Positions 56,000-64,000 of a stretch of DNA of 64,000 nucleotides are shown in pieces. Position 1 is the first letter of the stretch; each line of letters opens with the position of its first letter. The position numbers were made by a program, and so were the translations under genes. The notes below the pieces were generated by a model. That model had not been told where the DNA came from, made no database searches, and worked only from the letters and a program-made list of their open reading frames with translations. Source of the stretch: Heterohyrax brucei (lineage: Eukaryota; Chordata; Mammalia; Hyracoidea; Procaviidae); the NCBI GenBank assembly GCA_028571685.1, contig CM053162.1, forward strand, positions 5,894,001-5,958,000. The letters run 5' to 3'.

Positions 56000-58825
56000 A
56001 CTCTAAATGAGAATAAAGAGCTGCAGACATTCATTAATAATCTGCACACGGAATGTACGAAGTATGAATCTAGGAAAATTGGAAATCGTCAAAAACGCAA
56101 TGGAATGTATAAACATAGATGTCTTAGGCATTAGTGAGCTGAAACAGATTGGTTTGGGCCATTATGAATCTGACAATCTTATGATCTACTATGCTGGGAA
56201 CAAAAACTTGATGAGGAACACTGTTGTGCTCATCATCAAAAAGAACATTTCAAGATCTCTCCTAAAATATAATGCTGTCAGTGACAGGATAATATCCGTA
56301 TACCTACAAGGAAGACCTGTTAATAGGACTATTATTCAAATTTGTACACTAACCCACTATGGCCAAAGATGAAGAGACTGAAGATTTTTACCAGCTCCTG
56401 CAGTCTGAAATTGTTCAAACATGCACGCAATCAGGATACATTGATAATTACTGCTAACTGGAATGCAAAGTTGGAAACAAATAAGAAGGATCAGTCGTTG
56501 GAAAATACATCCTTGATGATAGAAATAATGCTGGAGATCACATGATACAATTTTGCAAGACTAACAACTTCTTCATTGCAAATACCTTTTTTAACTAACA
56601 CAAATGGTGACTGTACACATGGACCTCACCAAATGGAGCACACACGAACCAAATCAACTACATTTGTGGAAAATGATGATGGAAAAGCTCCATATCAGCA
56701 GTCAGAACAAGATCAAGTGCTGACTGTGGCACTGATCATCAATTGTTAATAAGCAAATTCAAGTTGAAACTGAAGAAAATTAGAGCTAGTCCATAAGAGC
56801 CAAAGTATGACCTTGAGTATAACCCTCCTGAGTTCAAAGACCATCTCAATAATAGATTTGATGTGTTAATCACTAATAAATGAAGGCCAGACAAATTATG
56901 AAATGATATCAAAGACATCATACATGAAGAGAACAAGAGGCCATTAAAAAGACAGGAAAGAAAGACAAGACCAAACTGGATGCCACAAGAGGCTCTGAAG
57001 CTTGCCCTTGAATGCTGAACAGCTAAAGTGAAGTAAAAGATCTACACAGATTTCAAAGAGCAGCTAGAGAAGACAAAATAAAGTATGATAACGACACAAG
57101 CAAAGAGCTGAAAATGGGAAACCAGAGGGGAGAACATATTCTGCATTTCTCAAGCTGAAAGAACTGAAGAAAAAAATCACCCTTGAGTTGCAATAGTGAG
57201 AGATTCTACAGGGAAACTATTAAACGACTCAGGAAGCATCAAAAGAAGGTGGATGGAATACAGAGAGACATAATACCAGAAACAATTGGTCAGTGTTCAG
57301 CCATTTGAAGAGGTAGCTTATGATCAGGAGCCAATGTCACTGAAGGAAGAAGCTGAAGCTGAAGCTGCACTGAAGGCAGTGGCAAAAAACAAGGTTCCAA
57401 GAACTGATGGAATATCAATTGAGATATTTCAACAAACAGATGCAGCACTTCAAATGCTCACTCATCTATGCCAAGAAATTTGGAGGACAGCTACCTGGCC
57501 AACTGACTGGAAGAGATCCATATGTATGCCCATTCCAAAGAAAGGCAATCCAGCCAAATGTGGAAATTACTCAACATATCATTAATATCACACAACTAAA
57601 ATTTTGCTCAATCATTTAAAAGCGACTGCAACAGTGTATGGACAAGGACCTGCAGAAATTCAAACTGGATTCAGAAGCAGATACAGAACCAGGGATATCA
57701 CTGCTGATGTCAGATGGATCTTGGCTGAAGGCAGAGTATATTAGGGAGATGTTTACCTGTGTTCTATTGACCATGCAAAGGCATTTGACTGTGTGGATTA
57801 CAATAAATTATGGCTAGCATTGTGGAGAATGGGAATTCCATAACACCTAATTGTGCTCTTAAGGAATCTGTTTATGGATCAAGGGGCAGTCGTGTGAACA
57901 GAACAAATGGATACCACATGGTTTAAAGTCACGAAAGGTGTGTGTCGGGGTTGTATCCTTTCACCATACCTTTTCAATTTGTATGCTGAGCAAATAATCC
58001 GAGAAGCTGGATTTTACAAAGAAGAACAAGGTATCAGGAACGGAGGATGACTCATTAACAACCTGTGTTAGGCAGACGATACCACCTTACTTGCTAGATG
58101 TGAAGAAGATTTGAAACACTTACTGATGAAGATCAAGTACCACAGTTTTCAGCATGGATTGTACCTCCACATCAAGAAAACAAAAATCCTCACTAGACCG
58201 GTAAGCAACATTGTCATAAATGGAGAAAGGATTGAGGTTGTTAGGATTTTATTTTACTTGGGTCTACCATCAACACTCATGGAAATAGCAGTCAAGAAAT
58301 CAAGACATATTGAATTGGGAAGATCTCCTGCAAAGGATCTCTTTAAAATACTGAAAAGTAAATATGTCACCTTGATGCCTAAAGTGTACATGACCCACGC
58401 CATGGTAATTTTCAATTACCTCATATGCATGCAAAAGCTGGACAATGAACAAAGAAAACACAAGAAGAATTGATGGCTTTGAATTGTGATGTTGGAGAAG
58501 AATGCTGAATATATCGTGGACCACCAAAAGTCCAAACAGATCTGTTCTGGAAGAAGTCCAACCAGAGAGCTCCTTGGAAGCAAAGATGGCAAGACTGCAC
58601 CTTACACACTTTGGACATGTTATCAGGAAGGCTCAGTCTCTGGAGAAGGACATCACGCTGGGCAGAGTGGAGGGTCAGCAAAAAGAGGAAGAGACTCAAC
58701 ACTGACTGACACAGGGGCACAACAACGGGCTTATGCATAAAGACGATTGTCAGCATGGCAGAGAGCAGGGCAGTGTTTCATCTATTGTTCACAGACTCGA
58801 TGGCACCCAACAACAGCAGCAAGGT
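56000..58825 (+). mobile_element. Near full-length RTE (BovB-like) LINE, inactive
   Basis: RTE elements encode one protein with an apurinic endonuclease and a reverse transcriptase and move by target-primed reverse transcription. The copy begins near the endonuclease start (56007-56372: TRNVRSMNLGKLEIVKN, ISELK with the catalytic Glu). The second endonuclease motif at 56450-56470 reads TANWNAK where GDWNAK is expected, so the catalytic Asp is replaced. The RT starts near 57290 (FEEVAYDQEPMSLKEE, then WKRSICMPIPKKGNP). The active site at 58066-58080 reads C-stop-ADD where YADD is expected: the Tyr codon is TAG at 58069-58071. Many further stops and frameshifts follow. 58111-58473 and 58502-58705 hold the C-terminal region. 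The 3' tail ends at about 58825 with 'acccaacaacagcagca'. Confidence 0.93.
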
Positions 58826-59959
58826 GAGTCTGTGCTGGACTTTCTGAATGCTTAACAACGTGCTAGTCGTTACACAGATTTTAACAAGATTGCTATCATC
58901 TGGAAGTTACCATGCACTGGTATATTTTATCTGATAGAACCTCAGCTCACAGGCCAATTATTTGGGAGAGGCATAAACCATGCTCAGTGCTTTGGGCTTG
59001 ATTTCCATGGAGCCAAGGCACGTGGGTCCTTACTTCATGACCAGACCTCTTGTGTGACAAATGTGGATTTTTACACTGTGACTTTCCTGTCTTGTGTCAA
59101 ACAGAAGTTGGGGGGGGGAGGATGGTCACTTTACCCCTTTCTAAAGTTGTAAGGTATTTAAGAACCTGTAAAGGACTCTGTAAATGAAAGAGGGTGATAA
59201 TGTTTGTACGCCTTCTGTGTTCAACTGCAGTGCACTCTCTTTAGTGTTAGTTTTCTAGTCACCAAATACGTGCCTTCATTTCTGGACTCATCATTAAACA
59301 TTTATTTATTGTGCTTATATGCCTGTGGAGACACAGTACTCACCCTCCAGAATAAAACATATTCCTTACTCTCTATTTTAGGAGCATATGATACCAAGAA
59401 GATAACAGAATTAAATGAAAGCAGGGAGCGCATAGGCAACTGAATGAATGGCAAACGTACGGCAGACAGACACATGCCTGGTTTTAACTCTTGGTGTGGA
59501 CTGCTTAATGCTGAACCAAGTGCAGAAAGCCTCTAAGAGAGGGCTGTTTGCCTCCTCCCTGACTGATATCCCCTGAGTGAGGTGGCGAGAGGGCAGGTGG
59601 GCAAAAGTCAGGTGGAACTAGTAGTCCTTTAAGCACCCTGAGCTGACCCTAGCCATTCCTTCAGAGGTAATTTCCTTTGCCAACACTGAGCAAATAATGG
59701 TCCAAGAGTCTGGACCTTTGGTGATATCTTCTATTAACTTATTTCTGTAGGAAGGAGCTCCAGGTGGGCTGGTCTGAGATCTAGTCACTTCCTTGAGTAC
59801 ATTACTCCTGGCACCTTGAAGTTTCAAAGACCCATAGAGATTGTTTCCTATCTAACTCAAAGTAACCATCTTTTCTATACTGGCAGTGCAAGAGAGTAGA
59901 ACCAATTGTCTCCCATCTCCTAGAAAAACCTAGCCTCTCCACACTGACCCCTTGCCTCC
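58826..59959. other. No gene or repeat recognised
   Basis: A G-run (59109-59119) is the only low-complexity feature. Frames at 59204-59443 and 59618-59827 have no signature. Confidence 0.35.
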
Positions 59960-60500
59960 AGACTTAGCCTGCTCTAATCCACCCTCTCTTTCAGCCACAA
60001 GGTACTTTCTAATAAATCTGTTCGATCCCCATTTGTTTCAAGCCATTCAGTGATTCCCACTGCCTCCAGTAAGAAGCTCAAACACTCCCAAATCACACAG
60101 CAAGGCCTTCAGGTTGTGAGTCCTGCTACACCCCAGCCCCATTTAGACTTATCCCTTGCACAAGAGTCATATTACATTAAGGGTTAGCACTTTTCTTGTC
60201 ACCACCTCAGTATGGCTGCTCTGAAACCACTCTACACACTGCATCCTGTGTCCGGACCACCCCGACCACCCGTAGCTGTGCCTTCCTTAAGAGGCTTCCT
60301 CTAGCCTCTCACTTTGCACTGATGGTAACTATCACCCCATAGTGGTACCTCGCACACCTCTGTTACCACACATCACACCACAATACAACTGTGAGGGTAG
60401 GATGGACCCTTATTTTTCTCTTTGTTTAAACCACCCCCCATCTGCTATCTGCTGTGTCCACCTCAGTGCCTCGTCTATCAGGACAGTCACCCAGTAACTG
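59960..60500 (+). repeat. L2 LINE fragment
   Basis: 'caagccattcagtgattccc', 'actgcctccagtaagaagct' and 'cagcaaggccttcaggttgt' follow the L2 3' UTR, and 60390-60500 ('tgtttaaaccacccccc…') is its decayed end. Confidence 0.55.
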
Positions 60501-60890
60501 TTGCATGAAATGAAAGCATATGGTCACAGGAATCTACCCTAAACCTTTGTTGTTCTTGCAACAGCGGCAGCCTCAGGCACAGCCTAACCCCTGGACCCTC
60601 TCCAGTAGTTCTCCCTGGTTTCTGGGGCTTCCCAGAGTCTCACAGGTCCACCACTGCAGCACATGGAAACCATACCACCGGGGTTCACACAGCCAGCTAC
60701 TTGCCCAGCAAAATCAGAAAGCAAGGAATACGCAGCAGGTATTTCAGTGGAGTTATTGGCTAATTAACCAGAAAAATACTATTCTAAATCTCCATTGTGC
60801 ATAACAGCATGCAAAGCCCTCTCACAAATAATTGGTACCTCTTGTGATCACCACAATAAAACTGAAGGCAGAATAGTGTCTCTAATCCCA
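60501..60890. other. No gene or repeat recognised
   Basis: The 94-codon frame 60520-60804 has no family signature. No repeat is recognised. Confidence 0.3.
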
Positions 60891-60894
60891 GATT

Positions 60895-60970
60895 GGGGCT
60901 ATGTAAAAGCATGATGTTGGGCATTTAATTCCCCAAGCCTCAGTTTCTTCACCGGTACAAGACACAGACG
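60895..60970 (+). repeat. MIR SINE fragment
   Basis: 'gggcatttaattccccaagc' with 'ctcagtttcttcaccggtac' matches the MIR core '…acttaacctctctgagcctcagtttcctcatctg…'. Confidence 0.7.
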
Positions 60971-60981
60971 ATCCCTGAGGG

Positions 60982-61160
60982 GGCCCTGGAGTCCACAGTG
61001 GCAGAATAGATAAGTGCTACAGCTGCTAACCAGAAGGCTGGCAGCACTAATCTGCCAAGTGCTCCTTGGAAACTCCATGGGGCAGTTCTACTTTGTCTTG
61101 TGAGATCACTATGAGCTGGAATCAACTCGATGACACTGTTTTTGTTTTTTTTCTTTGGTT
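60982..61160 (+). repeat. AfroSINE
   Basis: Head 'gtccacagtggcagaataga', 'cagctgctaaccagaaggct', body 'gctccttggaaactccatgg', 'ggcagttctactttgtcttg', tail 'atgagctggaatcaactcga' and 'ctgtttttgttttttt'. Confidence 0.93.
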
Positions 61161-61374
61161 TAGAGTCCCTGGTAGTGCAAACAGTTAAGCACACACTACT
61201 AGCCACAAGTCTGATGACTCCAATCCACCCTGGAAGAAAAACCTTGGAAGAAAGACCTGGGGATCTGACGCAAAAAGATCACAAGCCTCGAAAACTCTAT
61301 GGAACAGTTCTACTCTGTACACATGGGGTTGACATAAACTCCACAGCAAGCAATGATGACAACAGAGTCCCCAG
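61161..61374 (+). repeat. AfroSINE, second subtype
   Basis: It follows the previous SINE with no gap. Head 'agagtccctggtagtgcaaa', subtype block 'gaaagacctggggatctgac' and 'aaagatcacaagcctcgaaa', then 'ggaacagttctactctgtac' and tail 'acatggggttgacataaact'. The tandem placement suggests insertion into the A/T-rich tail of the first SINE. Confidence 0.85.
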
Positions 61375-62412
61375 ACCAGCTGGTCCTTATCCGCTGAAGT
61401 TCCCACCTGCCCTGAGGTTACGTCTGCCAAGGAGGATCACTTCCAGGTGTGTTTCTTGCACTTCCACATCTCCCCCTATTCTTTGCAGGCCAAGGCTGTC
61501 TGAAACCCTTTGCTGTTTCTTTCTTTGCCAAGGTGAACACAGGAAAAGGTGAAAAGAGAAAGTGGAATAGAACTGTGAAAGCAAGGACGCAAATTACTAA
61601 AATGCAATCAAGGCAAGTATGTCTTCACTTCTTATGCAAATTATTGGGGCATATGAGCAAAAGAGCATGCTTTATTTCACCTAAACCGACACGAAAAATC
61701 AAATAAGATTAGTTAGAATTTAAATGCATGCAGTAAAATTAGCTACAATTGTAATTACCAAGGTAATCCAAAAAGGTCATAGGGAATATACATTCCACTC
61801 TCCTCAGCCTCAGGTCTGTATCACCAACATGGCATTCTCTTGGATCTCCCTAACAAAGCTAACTAGTTCTCTCCTGAGGCTTTACCTGCTTTGCCAACAG
61901 CCTAGTAACCAACTGATTTCTAGATGCTGGTGGACCTGTCTGCCGGGCTGACCTTTGTCACCTCTGACCTCTGGTAACCTTTGGGGATTTCAAACTTTAA
62001 CTCAGCTTCCTTTTCTTGCCGAGAATATTTAGTGTCAAAGCCCATCTCCTACTCCCAGGGTCCTTACAGACTCTAGAATCCAGAATTCTTGTAATTAAGA
62101 ATAGAATGCCTTCTGGTCATCTTAGCTTCACCAAAACCTGTTAAAATATCCAGTGATCAGAAGAGCCCTCAAGAGAAAAGAACGCCTATACTGTTACCTG
62201 CAGGAGCTGACATGATTCTTAGTAAAAAGCCAGGGCCAGACTGTACTAAAACATTCAGGAAAAGGAGGTAGGTAAACTAGGAAAAAAAGACCACATGAAA
62301 GGGTAGGAGGACATCCACATACCACCATTCCACTGGTTCTCCAGAGCTGAGGACTTTGGTTACCTACCATCCTCTTTACATTTGTCTTCATTGCATTTGT
62401 AAGGTAACCACT
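61375..62412. other. 1 kb without recognised genes or repeats
   Basis: Frames (part of 61130-61552, 61449-61706) have no family signature. No repeat recognised. Confidence 0.35.
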
Positions 62413-62956
62413 TGTCTTAGTCGTCTGGCACTGCTCTAACAGATACCACACGTGGACGGCTTTAACAAAGAGAAGTTTCTTCTCACACAGGCCAATAGAC
62501 TAGAAGTCCAAATTCAGGGTGCTGGCTCCAGCGGAGCACAATCTCTCTGCCAGCTCTGAAGGGAAGTCCTTGTGTTGCATCAGTCTTTCTTTGGTGTGGG
62601 AGCATCTCAGTGCCAGAACCTCAGGTCTGAATGGCAAACTCTGCTCCTGGGGCTGCTTTCTTGATGGTATGAGGTCCCCAACTCTCTGCTTGCTTCCCTT
62701 TCCTTTTATCTCCTGCAGAATAAAAGGTGGTACATGCCACAGTTCGGGGAAATTTCCTTACATTGCAGCAGGGAAATGAGCTTAGGAAAGGTGTTACAGT
62801 CACATCTTAATCTTCTTTAACATACTCCAGTCTATAGAGATTAGGATTTACAGCATAGGAAAATCACTAAATGGAGGATAATAAAAAAATATGGGAATCA
62901 TGGTCCAGCCAAATTTTTATGCACATTTTTGGAGAGACACAACTCATTCCATGACA
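62413..62956 (-). mobile_element. Solo LTR of MLT1-like family, copy 6
   Basis: It begins TGTCTTAGTCGTCTGGCACTG and ends CATTCCATGACA. Shared blocks with copies 2 and 5 include 'gaacctcaggtctgaatggc' and 'gatggtatgaggtccccaac'. Flanks ccact and cagct share three of five bases. It is more diverged than copy 5. Confidence 0.8.
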
Positions 62957-63002
62957 CAGCTTTAGCCAAAATTGGAACTAATTGGGGAAAGAAGCTCATG
63001 TT

Positions 63003-63052
63003 TGTGTGTGTGTGTGCGTGTGTGCGTGTGTGTGTGCATGGGTATGTGTGTT
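63003..63052 (+). repeat. (TG)n microsatellite, imperfect
   Basis: About 50 bp of TG repeat with CG and CA interruptions. It gives rise to the VCVCVCACV open frames on both strands, which are not genes. Confidence 0.95.
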
Positions 63053-63059
63053 TAAGAAA

Positions 63060-63650
63060 AATAAAATACATGGTACAGCCACTGTGGAAAGAGCTGAGCT
63101 ACCACATAATCCAGTAATAGACAACACAGGAGAAGAGAAGGCAGGAATGCAAACAGAAATTACCTGCCAATGTTTACCGCAGCACTTTTCACAATAGCCC
63201 AAATGTGGAAACAACTGAAATTTCCACCGAGAGACACATGAAGAAACAAAATGCAGTGCATATACACAATGGAACACTACTGAGCCATTCAGAAAAATGA
63301 ACTCCCGATGCCCGCCGCTACACAGGTGAACGTGGAAAACATTACACTGAGCAAATAAGTCAGTCACAAAAGGACAAATTGTATCTGGGCTCACATAAAT
63401 GAAATGAGAAAATTCACAGAAAGGAAAGATTTTTAGTGGTTAGCAAGGGTGGGGAAGACCAGGGTGTTTTTGCTTAGATGATACTGTTTTTGTTAATGGA
63501 AGGAGAATGATTTGGAAAAGGACAGTGAGAATAGTGGCAAAACTGGAAGAATGTAATCAGTGTCACTGAACTGTTCATGTAGAAATTGTTGAGTTAGTGT
63601 ATGTCCCATTATGCATATTTTCACCATGATAAAATGAAGAAAATACCACT
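63060..63650 (+). mobile_element. Old L1 (L1M type) 3' end
   Basis: 'catggtacagccactgtgga' through 'gcagcacttttcacaatagc', 'tgcatatacacaatggaaca' and 'aagtcagtcacaaaaggaca' are the ORF2 C-terminus of an L1M-type element. 'aatgtaatcagtgtcactga' lies in its 3' UTR. This L1 has a short 3' UTR, unlike the lineage-specific L1s above. Confidence 0.88.
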
Positions 63651-63953
63651 AATAACAAAAATCCAATTTTCATCACCTTTAGTGAATCTAAAGCACAGCA
63701 GAAGGAAAGCTGGAGATGAAGCCAAAACTGAGTTTACCTCTAGATGGGCATGGAAAACCAGCTTAAGTCTGTATTATGAATTCTATTTTTAAAATACATC
63801 TATTTCCCATCTTAAAGGTTAGGCTGGGCCCCCAGAAGGTGTCTGACATAGATGTTAACTCAGGAACGGCAAAAGTTGGATTCAGGATCCTGGGGAAAAT
63901 TTGGGCTCCTCTGCCACCCTGCTGGAGAATAAGTCAGGAACTTCAAAATGATG
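63651..63953. other. No gene or repeat recognised
   Basis: I see nothing recognisable in this stretch. Confidence 0.3.
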
Positions 63954-64000
63954 TGCATGTATGTGCGTGTGTGTGTGTGTGTGTGCGCGCACGTGTGTGT
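63954..64000 (+). repeat. (TG)n microsatellite at window edge
   Basis: TG repeat with a CGCGCACG interruption near its end. It continues past the window. Confidence 0.95.

Larger units (their letters stand above)
42031..64000 (-). other. NTM: NTM intron upstream of the exon (partial)
   Basis: Sequence above the exon would be the 3' part of the intron that separates it from the signal-peptide exon. At least 22 kb lies in the window and no upstream coding exon or CpG-rich promoter is seen. The inference rests only on the position of the exon and on known IgLON gene structure. Confidence 0.78.

Noticed and set aside
62929..63394. Cys/Val-rich and His/Thr-rich frames on both strands
   Set aside because: They are caused by the TG repeat at 63003-63052.
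1..64000. A defence, phage or other novel gene system
   Set aside because: The window is mammalian intronic DNA. All longer frames are explained by retroelements or low complexity, and the only supported exon is NTM.

Overview
The window is mammalian nuclear DNA from an afrotherian, most likely a paenungulate (elephant, manatee/dugong or hyrax). Three things point there. Many copies belong to the tRNA-derived AfroSINE family, recognisable by the block 'ctccttggaaactctatggggcagttctactctgtcctatagggtcgctatgagtc' in variants. Long BovB-like RTE retrotransposons end in the same 3' tail as those SINEs. The L1 elements carry an unusual 3' UTR of about 1 kb that occurs repeatedly here. No prokaryotic operon, phage, CRISPR or toxin system is present.

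The only coding sequence I can support is one 233-bp exon on the minus strand (41798-42030). It encodes most of the first immunoglobulin domain of neurotrimin (NTM), a GPI-anchored neuronal adhesion protein of the IgLON family, and has good splice sites on both sides. The rest of the window would then be two large introns: about 22 kb upstream of the exon (higher coordinates) and at least 41.8 kb downstream of it (lower coordinates). I find no second NTM exon, no CpG island and no intact retrogene.

Layout. 1-7400: MIR, MER5A-like, L2 and older LINE fragments, an internally deleted RTE, LTRs and a purine-rich tract. 7.4-10.6 kb: two L1 3' ends. 10.9-14.2 kb: an MLT1-like LTR, old LINE fragments and AfroSINEs. 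14.3-15.7 kb: a plus-strand L1 3' end. 15.8-18.8 kb: 3 kb without a recognised repeat. 18.8-33.2 kb: a dense pile of L1s, including an old minus-strand L1 (21.4-33.2 kb) split by later L1 and SINE insertions, among them a head-to-head pair of L1 3' ends that forms a long imperfect inverted repeat (25.7-28.7 kb). 33.6-35.8 kb: a minus-strand RTE split by a solo LTR. 35.9-38.6 kb: the 5' half of an L1. 38.6-55.9 kb: lower repeat density, the NTM exon, AfroSINEs, solo LTRs, a speculative plus-strand TATA promoter with first exon (52.87-53.09 kb) and a 22-bp minisatellite (55.45-55.63 kb). 56.0-58.8 kb: a nearly full-length but dead RTE. 58.8-64.0 kb: L2, MIR, two AfroSINEs, a solo LTR, an L1M 3' end and TG repeats.

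The elements record relative ages: SINEs and LTRs sit inside L1, RTE and older LINE copies, and several keep target-site duplications. I see no undescribed biological system. The observations most worth following are the inverted L1 pair, the repeated 3'-to-5' internal deletions of RTE, the minisatellite whose units each carry a splice-donor-like motif, and the possible antisense promoter upstream of the NTM exon. Family names for repeats are from memory of consensus sequences; boundaries are approximate unless a duplication fixes them.
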